From assembly GCA_001599815.1 (NCBI GenBank), contig BCIA01000002.1, positions 3,321,626 to 3,385,625 on the forward strand: a stretch of DNA of 64,000 bases, read 5' to 3'. This DNA comes from Furcasterigmium furcatum (lineage: Eukaryota; Ascomycota; Sordariomycetes; Glomerellales; Plectosphaerellaceae). Both the position numbers and the translations under genes were made by a program. Below the pieces are notes generated by a model, which saw nothing but the letters and a program-made list of their open reading frames with translations, made no database searches and was not told where the DNA came from. This document shows, one piece after another, positions 1 to 10,619 of the stretch (position 1 is its first letter; each line of letters starts with the position of its first letter).

Positions 1-1504
1 TGTATTTGGCAAGTAAGGAGGTTGGTAGGAACTGAAGAGCAAGGGCAGAAGATATGGAAAATGCCAAGAGCACTGAGAGTGTGTTCAGATGAGCGGGAGT
101 GCTTTCATCTCATGAGGAGGGGAGGGAGGGAGAGAGAGGGATGGGCCCCCATCTTTGTACTGTATCAGGTTCGTCTCGACATGACCCCTTTCTGTTCGCG
201 TCGTCGTAACCGATCCCGTTTCACCACTGCCACGTGCGGTGCTGCCCAGCACCAGTCAATTCGGATGTTGCCCGTTCCGGAGCGCAGCCGGCCTGGCGCC
301 CGCTCGAGTTCCCCCGCGCCATTCCAGTAGATAATCTTCAGCGCCTGTTTGGCAGCGCGGTGCAGGCGTAGCCGCCGGACTAGGGACGCAATGCAGTGGG
401 GCTGAGCCCGGCCGAGTCGGCGGAAAGTTGTGACGTCGGCGGTCTGGTTCACCCGGGAGTGGCCATTTCCTCCCGTGTTAGCGCACCGCCGGGATTACGC
501 AGAGCCGACAAAGCGTCTTTGTCCGTCTCGATCAGGGATCAATCAATCGATTGTTCTGTTCTATTATCGTCCGCCACGCCAACCCCGGATCCGAATCCGA
601 GGGCGGCACCGGGTTTGCGTCATCTGGTCCAGCGCTTCCTTTTTTGACAACTCGCGCAAGTCGGTGATGCCTGAGTGCTTCGCACCAGCATCCAGTATGG
701 AGACAAATCAGGTCGACGTTTCTCCCGATCCCTCGGGGATCCGCCTGGAAGGGTAAGCTCACGTCTTGCCCCGGCAGGATCGAGATCTATCGTCACTCTG
801 CGGCGCTGTGGGCGTTGCCCATTCTGTGAGCGCTCTCGCGGCCCCAGCCCACCCGTCGCCGTGGGACCGGTACGAGCGGCGCCGGGCGTACCCCCGGTTC
901 CCATCCGATTCTGGTCCCGGCTCGGTGCCGCAGCCGGGACTCCGCCCTCTCGCCGAGTTTTGGGAGGAGTGGCTACTGACGGGAAAGCCGTGCTCGCATC
1001 CGGGCAGAAATAGACCGTTTACAGGTGGTCAGGGGGGATATGGGACCCGGAACGGCGCTCATTCTACGGCTTGGGCCGTACGGAACAATTCGAGCGTAAC
1101 TAAGCAAGGTACTGGAAGATGGATAGTCCTCATATGTTTAGCGTTTTGTTAGGAGATAATTCCAAAGAACCGACGTAGGTGGTCCAATTACCTAAGCATC
1201 ACCTTCCCGGATGACGATGCCTTTCCCAAATCATCTCCCATGTCTCAGCCCCATGGTTTCATAACATCTCCCTTACCATCCTAGGTACCTTACTTCTTGA
1301 ACTACCCTCCCCCTCCCTTATTCAGGCTCCGCGATTTAAGGTGGCACGAATCCACACTCTTCATCCTAACAATCCCTGCCCGCCCCGACTTCATCGCTGA
1401 CAGGGGAAGCCGGACTGCTGGAGGCATCCCCCCACTGGCACCTAGTCCCCCCCGCCGGCCGGGACACCCGGGCCCGTCCGTCCCACAGATCCGATCCTGC
1501 CGTC
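1..1504. other. Left intergenic region, no gene seen
   Basis: No open frame here carries a recognisable domain or a believable exon structure; the frames present are short and arginine/proline-rich, as expected by chance in GC-rich DNA. The last 200 bases before 1505 are C/T-rich, which fits the leader of the phosphoesterase gene that follows. A gene to the left may end in this stretch, but nothing shows it. Confidence 0.5.
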
Positions 1505-2896
1505 ATGGCCCCCGTCTCCGTCGCCACCTGCCCAACAGCTCGTTATCGCAGGACGTTCTCCTGTGTCATTTTCTCCATCGTCCTAGCGACACTGTTCATA
1601 ACCTACGTCCGCCTTGCCGGCTCCGATACCTTCATCTCGGAAGATATCAGCTCCATCATACCCCCAGGTCTGAGTCAGGCATGGTCCGGTAACGCTCCGA
1701 TGGCCCCGCAGTTTGTGGACAACCCTCGCACGCCCCTCGTGGGCTTTCCGAAACCAGTTGTCGAGAGACTCGACGTGAAGCATGTCCCCATGGCCGGAAA
1801 TGGCCGCAGGCTTCTCATCGTCGGAGACGTACATGGCATGATCGATCCATTGCAGCACTTGCTCAAGAAGGTCAACTTTCGCGGTCTGGGCAGCGGAAGG
1901 CCGGAGAAGGGAAAGCAAAGGAGACAGCTTGACTCGCTGGAGGACAAGCTCACAAGCGTCTTCGAGGATGCGACGCTCGAAGACACCAGGCATACAGACC
2001 ACTTGATCCTCGTAGGAGACATGATTAACAAGGGCCCCTCGTCCGTCCAGGTCGTTGATCTCGCCATGAGCCTCGGCGCCTCCGCCGTCCGCGGCAACCA
2101 CGAGGATCGCGTTCTTCTGGAGCGTGCAGCCCTCGACCCAGAGCAGCACGTTCTCGACCCCAACCTCCATCCCAGCAACCCCGTCGACCGCCAGACCGCC
2201 GCCTCCCTCTCGGATTCCCAGGCTGCCTGGCTCACCTCCCTCCCCGCCATCCTCGACCTCGGCTTCGTCCAGGGCTTCCCCTCCACCGGCCGCCTCGTCG
2301 TCGCCCACGCCGGCCTCGTCCCCTCCGTCCCCCTCGCGTCCCAGGACCCCTGGGCCGCAATGAACATCCGCTCCCTCGTCTACCCGCGCGAGGACCTCCG
2401 CCGAGAAGAAGCCCTCGCCGCCCTCCTCGACGCCGCCATCGCCTCCTTCCGCAAGACGGACGAGTACCTCTCCCACCCGGACGCCTGGCCCCCGAAGCGC
2501 CTGCGCAAGAGCCTCCGCGCCGACATCTCCGACGACGCGATCGAGGCCGAGTTCCGCCGCCGCACCAAGCCGTCCGACCGCGCTGCCGTCGTCCCCTCCG
2601 ACGGCCGCGAGGGCGAGCCCTGGACCCTCGGCTGGGAGGCCGCCCAGCGCGCCATTCCCCAGGCCAGCGGCCGCACAACCGTCGTCTACGGGCACGACAG
2701 CAAGGTCGGCCTCCGCGAGGGGCCGTACAGCATCGGCCTCGACTCGGGGTGCGTCAAGGGGCGGGAGCTGAGCGCACTCCTCATCGAGGCCACGGACGAC
2801 GGTGTGAGGCATGAGATTGTGAGCGTCAGGTGCAAGGAGCCGTCTAAGAAGGGGAGTGACGTCCACAGAAAAGAGGAGGATCGGGAGAGGACATAG
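1505..2896 (+). CDS. Membrane-anchored calcineurin-like phosphoesterase, PPN2-like endopolyphosphatase
   Basis: Single-exon gene of 463 residues. A short basic N-terminus (R15, R16) is followed by one hydrophobic segment at about 17-35, so it is probably a type II membrane protein with the catalytic domain in a lumen. The metallophosphatase motifs are in order: GDVHG at 107-111, GDMINKG from 171, GNHED from 197, then VVAHAGLV and, near the end, VVYGHDSKVGL. These supply the metal-binding Asp, His and Asn residues of the PPP-like fold. The layout of N-terminal anchor, GDVHG and a late GHD matches the fungal family of yeast Ppn2, a vacuolar endopolyphosphatase that cleaves inside polyphosphate chains. 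The substrate is inferred from family. Third positions in the middle are strongly C-biased, giving a long spurious antisense frame. Confidence 0.85.
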   Translation: MAPVSVATCPTARYRRTFSCVIFSIVLATLFITYVRLAGSDTFISEDISSIIPPGLSQAWSGNAPMAPQFVDNPRTPLVGFPKPVVERLDVKHVPMAGNGRRLLIVGDVHGMIDPLQHLLKKVNFRGLGSGRPEKGKQRRQLDSLEDKLTSVFEDATLEDTRHTDHLILVGDMINKGPSSVQVVDLAMSLGASAVRGNHEDRVLLERAALDPEQHVLDPNLHPSNPVDRQTAASLSDSQAAWLTSLPAILDLGFVQGFPSTGRLVVAHAGLVPSVPLASQDPWAAMNIRSLVYPREDLRREEALAALLDAAIASFRKTDEYLSHPDAWPPKRLRKSLRADISDDAIEAEFRRRTKPSDRAAVVPSDGREGEPWTLGWEAAQRAIPQASGRTTVVYGHDSKVGLREGPYSIGLDSGCVKGRELSALLIEATDDGVRHEIVSVRCKEPSKKGSDVHRKEEDRERT

Positions 2897-3444
2897 CTCA
2901 GGGCAGCATGACACATGACCGGGATATTGGGTTGGAGTTGGATAGATATTGATACCCCCTTGCTGGTAGCACCTGCATTTCTTGCATACATTTATAAAAT
3001 ATGCCTTGTTTAACCCGCGGAACGTCCTGGCGAGACCCGGAGCAACCTGTGATGTATGAACCATGTTCTGGGAAGATGAACGGATTTGGCTACCTATGGA
3101 GAGCGCAGGCAGACCGTCAATGGGTGTGAGGCGGTTCCCCTTTCCACCCCCAATTGACCTAGTCTGCTACAGCCAGATACTCACTCGGCAACACCAGTCA
3201 CGAACGCCCGACGCGGCATTGGGGAATCACATTTTGTTAATCTATCTACCGTGCACGTCGCTCAGCTTATATGGCGCTGTCGGCGCTGGTATTATTCATC
3301 CACGACAATCTCCTGTCCATTTCCAGCCTCATTTTGTTGGTCGTCTCCCATAAGATCATGCATTCTGTATCATGCGCGCACTTAAGCCTGGACCTATTGG
3401 TTCAACTGTGACATTAGTATTTGAGTTCGCTCGCTCCCGGGATA
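2897..3444. other. Convergent 3' spacer
   Basis: Spacer of about 550 bases between two genes whose 3' ends face each other, the phosphoesterase and transaldolase. It is more AT-rich than the flanking coding sequence and holds only short frames. It should contain both 3' untranslated regions and poly(A) sites. Confidence 0.5.
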
Positions 3445-4922
3445 TCAGCTTCCACTTGCCTTCTTCTTGATGATGTCCTTGAGGGTGACGGCGTCGGCAG
3501 CGAACTTGCTGATGCCCTCGCGGAGCTTCTCGACGGCCATCTGCTCCTCGTTGAAGGCGAAGCGGAACTCGGCCTCGTCGTTGATGAAGGTCTTCTTCTC
3601 GAGGTTGAGGGCGGCGGCGCCGGCGGCGTTGAGCTTCTGGGGGACGGCCTCGGTGGAGTTGAGGAGATCCTCGAGCAGGTTGGGCTGGCGGGGTGTCAGT
3701 GGGATGTTCATGTCAGGCGGTGGGAGGGTCAGAGTCAGCGTACGGAGATGGTCAGGTAGTCGCAGCCGGCAAGCTCGGTGATCTCGCCAGTGTTGCGGAA
3801 GGAGGCGCCCATGACGATGGTGCTGTAGCCGAACTTCTTGTAGTAGTTGAAGATGGCCTGGACGGACTGGACACCAGGGTCCTCCTCCTTGGAGAACTCC
3901 TTCTTGTGGGCGGCCTTGTACCAGTCGAGGATACGGCCGACGAAGGGGGAGATGAGGAAGGCACCGGCCTCGGCGGCGGCGATGGCCTGGACCAGGGAGA
4001 ACATGAGGGTGAGGTTGGTGTTGATGCCGTGGTCGCGCTGGAGGATCTCGGCGGCCTTGATGCCCTCCCAGGTGGAGGCGATCTTGATCAGGATGCGCTC
4101 CTTGCCAATGCCCTGCTCCTTGTAGAGCTGGGGTTCGTGTTAGCGGAGCAGTTACGGGTGGGGGGTTGGGGGGGACGCACGTCAATGATGCGGAGGGCCT
4201 TCTTGACGGAAGCCTGGGTGTCGAAGGAGAAGCGGGCGTCGACCTCGGTGGAGACCTTGCCGGGGATGATCTTGAGGATCTCGCGGCCGAACTCGACCAG
4301 GAGGCGGTCGAGGGCCTCCTCAACCTGGGCATCGACATCACCGCCAACGGTCTTGGCGGCGGCGACGGCCTGGTCGATCAGGGCGGCGTACTCGGCCTTC
4401 TTGGAAGCGGCGAGGATGAGGGAGGGGTTGGTGGTGGCATCCTGGGGCTTGTACTTGCCAATGGCTGTGAGGGGTTAGTCGGGTCTGCCACGCGTATATG
4501 GGTTTGTTGAGGTTTCCAGGCGGCTCGGGAGGGTATACTGACTGGCAAAGTCACCTGGAAGACGGGATGTTAGCTGATGGTGATCTTCGAGGGAGATGGA
4601 GGGGTAACATGATGTGACATACCGGAGTCGCAGACGACAACCTGCTCGGGCGGAAAAATACAAGTCAGCAAACACGATCGTCTTGGGAAATTGCAATTGC
4701 CTCTGGCTCCATTGACGACGAGACGATGGCCGGCAGCGTTTCGCCGTCGACTCGAGAAAACGTCTCGTTCATGGAGCTGAGGCCGTCGCCAAAACACCGC
4801 AGCAGCAACAGGAGCGGCGGGGTGTCCGGGCCCGGTGGCGGGATGGCGGGGTAGCTCTGAAGACGCGAAGAAGGGAGACTCACGGTGCCGGTGGCCTTCA
4901 ATTGATCGAGAGAGGAAGACAT
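3445..4922 (-). CDS. TAL1: Transaldolase
   Basis: Transaldolase of the non-oxidative pentose phosphate pathway. It moves a dihydroxyacetone unit from sedoheptulose 7-phosphate to glyceraldehyde 3-phosphate through a Schiff base on a lysine, in the cytosol. Six exons join to 325 residues, the normal length: 4884..4922, 4623..4641, 4543..4554, 4181..4464, 3744..4127 and 3445..3684. Family motifs seen are DATTNPSLIL near the N-terminus, the active-site lysine in ILIKIASTWEGI, NLTLMFSLVQA, and FISPFVGR-like LISPFVGRILDW. The start gives MSSSLDQLKATGT, as in other fungal transaldolases. Exons 2 (19 bases) and 3 (12 bases) are unusually small, and the intron after exon 3 uses the weaker donor GTCAGT. 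The exact edge of exon 3 is the least certain point. Confidence 0.93.
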
Positions 4923-5567
4923 TGTGATTGTGATGAAGGAATCTTGGGATGTAATCTGCAGCAAACCAGGCCGAGAGGGTATAATAAAGGTCAGAGATGA
5001 GGAAAGTTTTGTTGTTGGGGGACGGGAAGGCAGGATTGATGGAGATGGGATGGACGGCGGCGGCGGGATGTATTTGTCCCACATCAGTCATCGCCCATCC
5101 ATCCATCCCACTTCCCTCATGGTCCGACCCCTCCACGCTGGACCGCTGTTGCCCCCCAGCCATGGGTGTCCGGTCTTGGACCGTCTGCCACACCTCCACT
5201 CTGCAGCCGTTTCTGCCACTGTGCTCCGGCGCGCTCTGTTTTACCACTGTCTGGAGGTGTCCACTTCTGGATTAGCACCGTCGCCGCCTTTGAGATCCTG
5301 GGAATAAAGGGATTGGATGGGTTAGAGAGATATGCATATACAGCAAAGGGTGAGGTGGCGGACAAATCAACCTCGAGGCGTTGTTAACTCATCCAAGTCA
5401 TTCGATTGTTGGCATCCAGCTCTGCTCTCCATCACCGATGATCCGTCAAGAAAATGATCTCCTCTTCGAATCGTCAGGTTTCTCGCCGAAGAGAACCTCA
5501 TGTTGCGGCTAATCCCTGGACTTCGTGCTGGGTCAAATGGCTCTGAGAAGCAGCCAGTCCTCGTTCT
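4923..5567. other. Upstream region of transaldolase
   Basis: Promoter-side spacer on the minus strand upstream of the transaldolase start. Several CATC/CATCC runs (around 5090-5110) and CT-rich stretches are visible. No coding exon could be supported. Confidence 0.4.
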
Positions 5568-6858
5568 TTAACTTGGAAGCCGAGTCGAAGTCCGAGATCC
5601 TGGCAGTGAATGGGTTGGAATGGCCACCCCTGAACAACCAGATGCAGGCCACCATGTATCGCCCACAGGATTAGCATTCAACCAACGAAGATTCAGGCGG
5701 ACGTCGGGCGAAACTGCCCCCTTGTGCATATCGAGAAGACGGGACGGGCGTACCACCATCTTGCCGTTGCAGAAATGCGCTTGGACGATCTGCGACGAGA
5801 AGCGACCGTGATATCCGATGACGAGAACCTGTAGGTTAATCGTTGGCGCGAGACGACCGATGAGAACACAAGCCAGACGCACCGGATAGAACTGGAGCTC
5901 CAGAAACGTGTCCGAGCACCGGATCTGGGCCTTCAGGCAGTCACTTCGCTCTTCAGTAGGAAGCCGGAGGCGCGGGGCGAATTGATGTCGAAGAGTGTAG
6001 CCACGGCGTGGGGTACTCCTGGATCGTGCTCATACTCGTCTATTGCGCTTGGCCACATATACTTGTCCCAGCCTGCGAACCAAGAGTAGATCAGGCGCCC
6101 TCCAGAGTCCTCCCATTCCTCCATGTCGGACGGCGACGCTTTGGACCAACAGAACTGATGCCTCGCCCAGCTTTGTGTTTCTCCGGCGACGCCCGTACAG
6201 TATGCCCGTTGCGCTTGAGCATCGCTATGCAGGTCGCCGGCAAGGGCGAAGTTGCCCGGTCTGCTAAGGTCGTCCTTCCTAGGATATCTGAGGGGATCGA
6301 GCTTTGGCTTCGACCAGTCGGTTAGCTCCAGCGCAGTCTCCATTCCCTCTACCGTACCAGGGGGGAAGAAGCGTGGCTCGAAGTCGAGCGGGTCATCGTT
6401 GTCGATATCGAAGGCAGCTCCGCGGATGATGTTGAACTCTGCGAGGTCGGCGTCGTCGATCGAAATCGTCCTGCGAGTCCTTTCAAGCTTCTTCTGTATG
6501 GTGCAGAGCTGGAAGAATCCAGAATCTCGCATGGTGCGACGAGAGTCCTCGCCTGGCGACAAGGGGCCGTGGTCTGGTGACGCGACCGGCATCTTGCGGA
6601 TATTTGGGAAGTCCAGCACTACGGGGAAACACTGAATGATTCCAAAGGGGTCGAGAATATATTCGAGTGAGGCTCATGGTGTGCGGCGATGAGTAACTCG
6701 TCGCCAAACGATGTGTTTTGTTTGTTGTAGACGAAGATCTCCCCGGCAATCAGAATGTCCAGGCACTTGTATTGCCCTGAGAGTGGGTCCCCCGGTCCGG
6801 GGCCGGGTTGCTTGTCGGAGATGGAGTTGCATATCCGTGAGGACCGGCCGGGGCGCAC
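5568..6858 (-). pseudogene. Unrecognised gene apparently split over three frames
   Basis: Three minus-strand frames lie end to end and read as one protein cut by frame changes. The first (6619..6858) contains DILIAGEIFVYNKQ and GDELLIAAHHEP. The second, open over 5933..6673, begins in its overlap with SLEYILDPFGIIQCFP and holds about 235 ordinary-looking residues ending GFLLKS. The third starts near 5945 with SDCLKAQIRCSDTF and runs to 5568. Neither frame change has a plausible intron of fungal size to explain it. A possible 54-base GTGCGT...ACAG intron lies inside the third frame, around 5837-5890, and keeps the frame. I do not recognise the family. It could be a decaying gene, a locus with two sequencing errors, or a gene whose introns I missed. 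It diverges from the PLP enzyme gene at 7231. Confidence 0.4.
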
Positions 6859-7129
6859 TTCGGTTTCGAACGGTCCACAGGCTCAGGCATTTCACGGGGA
6901 TGGAGATGCAATTCCGTCGATAGTTCTGAATACCGCGGGCAAAATCACGATGCCCACCTATGAAATGAGGAACCAGATGCGTATGACAAGAAAGGCTATC
7001 CGTATTGAACAGCCGACAGCGCATTGATTCCCACGTCCCTTTGCACCCGACCCCAGAATGCTCTCATGGCCGCTCTAGTCCCTGCTTGAAAAGGTCTGCT
7101 GTTGCGTGATATAGTCTTACATGCTGAGG

Positions 7130-7137
7130 TATAAAAA
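7130..7137 (+). promoter_or_regulatory. TATA box of the PLP enzyme gene
   Basis: TATAAAAA, about 94 bases upstream of the ATG at 7231, with a C/T-rich stretch in between. It is in a good place for a core promoter of the class V enzyme. A clear TATA box is more usual for regulated than for constitutive fungal genes. Confidence 0.6.
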
Positions 7138-7230
7138 GTTGTCAACCCTGAGACACACGACGCCGGATCTGCATCTCTCTCTCACCAGTCCCGTCCTTGC
7201 CCCTCGCTTCGCCCACTTCAGTCCTACGAC

Positions 7231-8511
7231 ATGCCTCCCACCAGCACCCATGATCTCATTGAAGGGAACCATGCTGTCGAAGACAGCCATGGTAGCTCCG
7301 GAGCCCTATCGAATGCGGAAGACCCCGCCTTTGCCTTGTTCAGACGACTCGTTCCACTGGTCTCAAGCGGCAAGGCAACGCATCTCAACGCTGGCTTCAT
7401 GCCCCCGTCAAACCTAGTCGTCCACGAAGCGCTGGGTCGCTTCTGCACAGAAGCCCTCCACCATCCCAACCCCAAGCCGGTGTGGAAGGAAGATGTCGAG
7501 GAGCTCCGTCGCTTGGTCGCTCGATATGTCAGGACATCTCCCTCGGACTTGGCTTTCGTCCGAAACACCACAGAAGGCTTGGGGTCGTTCATGCACTCCC
7601 TTAAGTTCGAGCCTGGAGACAACGTCGTCATCCTCGACTCTGAGCACCCGAACCAGGCATATGGCTGGTTGTCGCTCCGCCCCGCTGGCCTCGACGTCAG
7701 GCTCGTGCCGACGATTCCTCTCGCGCAGAAGACGGGCCGAGTCGAGGCCGCCAATGCCGATACTTTCGCCCCTTATGTCGACAGCAGAACCAAAGCCATC
7801 GGCTTAAGCTCCGTCATGTTCCACAGCGGGCAGCTCAATGACGTGGCGGACGTCTGCGCACGATACCGGCCGCAAGGCATCCACGTCCTCGCAGACTTGA
7901 CTCAGCAGGTCGGCTTCGCAGATGTTGATATCGGCAGTATGGGCGTCTCGGCCGCAGCATTCAGCATGCACAAGGGCCTCAACACACCCATCGGAATCGC
8001 TGTCCTCTATATGGACTCGCAGGTCATTGCGGAACTCCAGCCCGTCCCTCCCTTGGTCGGAGTCCGCGCTATCGTCAACCCGGTTGATGGCGTGCTCCCT
8101 GAGGGCCCGATTGATTTCCACAAGTCTGTTCGGCGCTATGAGCACGCGAACATGGGCTGGATCAATGCTGTTGCCGGAAAGGCATTCATGGAGTTGTACC
8201 TCGACGTCATGGGGCCGAAGAACGTCGAGAACCATCTATACCAACTTGGTGACGCCCTGCGACGCGCGTGCGACAGGCTCGGGGTTCCCATCATCGGACC
8301 GACAAGTAGGAAGGAGCACTCACCCCATCTCTATGTGCTGGACTTGCATGATGAGAGGTGGCTTGACCTTATGAAGGACGCGAGCGTTGTGGTGACGAGG
8401 TTGGACACGGGCATCAGGGTTTCCTTCGGGTTTTATAACAACTTGAGTGATGTGGGCAGGCTCGTAGAGGTAATTGTGTTTGGGTTGGCGAAGGGTATTC
8501 CCTGCAAGTAG
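7231..8511 (+). CDS. PLP-dependent class V aminotransferase family enzyme (CefD/Egt2/desulfurase-like)
   Basis: Single exon, 426 residues, no signal peptide or membrane segment, so probably cytosolic. The fold-type I class V pattern is visible: FVRNTTEGLGSFMHSL (cofactor phosphate-binding side), SEHPNQAYGW, LADLTQQVGFADVDI with the pyridine-binding Asp, and FSMHKGLNTPIGIAVLYM with the Schiff-base lysine at about K248. The C-terminal DTGIRVSFGFYNN matches the end of isopenicillin N epimerase-like and hercynylcysteine lyase-like proteins. The exact reaction (C-S lyase, desulfurase, epimerase or transaminase) cannot be read from the sequence. It has its own TATA box, a damaged gene upstream on the other strand, and a Zn2Cys6 regulator ending 93 bases downstream. 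Confidence 0.85.
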   Translation: MPPTSTHDLIEGNHAVEDSHGSSGALSNAEDPAFALFRRLVPLVSSGKATHLNAGFMPPSNLVVHEALGRFCTEALHHPNPKPVWKEDVEELRRLVARYVRTSPSDLAFVRNTTEGLGSFMHSLKFEPGDNVVILDSEHPNQAYGWLSLRPAGLDVRLVPTIPLAQKTGRVEAANADTFAPYVDSRTKAIGLSSVMFHSGQLNDVADVCARYRPQGIHVLADLTQQVGFADVDIGSMGVSAAAFSMHKGLNTPIGIAVLYMDSQVIAELQPVPPLVGVRAIVNPVDGVLPEGPIDFHKSVRRYEHANMGWINAVAGKAFMELYLDVMGPKNVENHLYQLGDALRRACDRLGVPIIGPTSRKEHSPHLYVLDLHDERWLDLMKDASVVVTRLDTGIRVSFGFYNNLSDVGRLVEVIVFGLAKGIPCK

Positions 8512-8604
8512 GTAATAGATTGCAGACGGAAGTGCGTGTCAAGACACGTCGATGATCGTATTCAAGCCTGCCATTTCTTCGAACAAAACATGTCCGTGGC
8601 CACC

Positions 8605-10619
8605 CTAGTGCAAAGTCTTTGGCGACAGCCGTGACTGCATCTGACGAGCCAGGTCCCAAGCCCCGGAACACTCGCCGAGCGCTTGCACTAGGTAGGACTG
8701 TTCCTCGGAGATGCCGAGGGCGTTGATGGCACGGATCGCCTGTACGCTGGCGTAAACCAGCACGAGGGGCGAATGTTGCAAGCCGAAATGCACGCGATAC
8801 GCGCGAACCAGGGCGAGGATGTCCTGAGCTGATGTTGTGCAGTATTGGCGCGACATTTCTTTGACGACCTCCGGGCCTGCCGCAACAGCGTGGTCGTAGT
8901 TGAGGGCGATGCGAGCACTGTGGAAGAACAGGCTACCCGCCTGTTAGTGAGATGTTCTCGATTCATAAGATGACAAGGCTCAAGACTCACTGAAGCGATA
9001 CTACACCAGGGACTGGCGGACTTCCAGATGGGTCCCATTTACTCCATTTCGCAAAGTCGGGTAGTGACTCTCGCCATCGGCATAATTCTAGGTTTATCCT
9101 GTCGAGGTTGGATCGCCGAGCAATTCCGTCCTGGTCGGCTCGGAGCGAGAACAGGTTGGTCAGCATGTCCTCGGTGATCTTGGCCAGGCGAATCTGCAGC
9201 ATAACATATGGAATATTGGAGAATCCATCGGCTTTGCCATCATCAAAGCCGACAGGGCGCCAGTACTCCATTTCGGGAGGGTTCCTACGTAGAGAATGTC
9301 AGCCAAATTACAATTAGACACGGGCAGATAGCAAGTCTCACGGCAATGACTCCAAGGGGTCGACCTCGGCAGCGTCGGCCGCCAGGTGCAATGGTCGGCC
9401 TAGAATAAGGCTGATGAGCTTATCTGAGATATAACAGCCCCAGTAAATTCGCCGGCGAATCTCGGCGTCCTCGTTTGTTGCTAGTGAAGCGTCGTGGGAG
9501 ACCCAATTCTTGGGGTCCCGCTGGAACCCCAGATCTTGCGCCATGCGGAAGGCGATGCCTAGATAGGTCAGCTTTCATGGATAACAACATCCCGTCGGCG
9601 AGGAAGAGCAGTACCTGAGAAACCCCAGCCCTTCGACAAATTCCCTCGTCCAATTTCATAAAAGGCGAGGCATAAAAAGGCCTGGACCGTGGGAACAGAC
9701 GGCTTCGTGAGGCCAGACACCATGAGGATACTCTCGGCCGCCAGGAAGAACTGGTCGCTCAGCCTACGGTTTTCACCTTCCGTGTCGGACATCAGAGTCC
9801 CCAAGGCACAGAGGGACATGAGCAGGGCTGCCGACCAGTACTTGCAGTTCTTCCGGTCCCCGAAATGGTCTCGCAGGAAGGCCTCCCGGTAGACATACAT
9901 GAAATGGGGATACTGCCACCGGAAGAAGTACGTCAGGGCGTTGATGACAACGTCACCTTCGATGCTGATGCCAAAGTGCGCCATGACATGCTCAAAGTTG
10001 GACTCTGATCCAGTGGTAGAGCCAGGGAACGGCACCGGGTGACCGCTGAGGCTCGGGCTCGGGCTCTGCCCCGACGGCTCGGTGCGGTAAATACTCGTGG
10101 CGCCGTGGAAGATGAGGGTGCCGTCCAGGTCCAGCTCCAAGTTTCCCGAGGAAGGGTTGTCTAACCGCAACGAGTCGCTGGGGACCTGGCGGCCGGGGCT
10201 GACGGCCGCAGACTGCAGCATGCGCTCTCGCTCGACATCGGAGGCATTGTGGAGGTTTGCGATGAACGACTCGAGCCACGCGACCCTGCTCTCGAGGCTA
10301 GCGGCGTACTCTGAGGACGCGGGCGTGCGCTTCTGGTCGACGCGGCGGTACTCGCACTCGGTGTTGGCGGCGGCGCAGCTGGTGCAGGGTTCCGTTCGGG
10401 AACATTTTAACTGCACGGCAGATCAGATATAAACAAAGCCTTCCAAAGTCATGGACGGGCGGAATGTGGTACCTTTCGATACTGACAACGCTTACACCTG
10501 TTGTTGATGGTGAGAACTGAGCCCGATAGATAAGCCCACTCACTCGGTGGTCACGATGGCAGAACTCACGATAACCGTTTCACTCCGCGATCGGCGGCGG
10601 TCCGTCTCACCGACGACAT
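8605..10619 (-). CDS. Zn2Cys6 transcription factor with fungal_trans domain
   Basis: Fungal-specific nuclear regulator. Six exons (10570..10619, 10473..10497, 9615..10410, 9342..9558, 8991..9284, 8605..8932) join to 569 residues. Splicing restores a perfect zinc cluster: Cys 18, 21, 28, 34, 37 and 44 with spacing C-x2-C-x6-C-x5-C-x2-C-x6-C, followed by a linker and a likely coiled coil (SLESRVAWLESFIANL). The middle homology region has GWGFSGIAFRMAQDLGFQRD, then EIRRRIYWGCYISDKLISLI and VVSLHLFFHSARIALNYD. The last acceptor (TAG before 8932) was chosen because it alone gives SLHLFFHS in frame. The linker and trans domain resemble NirA/nit-4-like regulators, but the target is unknown. It converges with the PLP enzyme, a likely though unproven target. 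Confidence 0.88.

Noticed and set aside
1583..3064. 493-codon antisense frame over the phosphoesterase gene
   Set aside because: It mirrors a gene with extreme C/G third positions; the product is Gly/Val/Glu-rich with no domain, while the plus strand carries clear metallophosphatase motifs.
5837..5890. Use of the 54-base GTGCGT...ACAG intron to repair the broken gene
   Set aside because: It is a multiple of three inside one frame, so it cannot explain either frame change.
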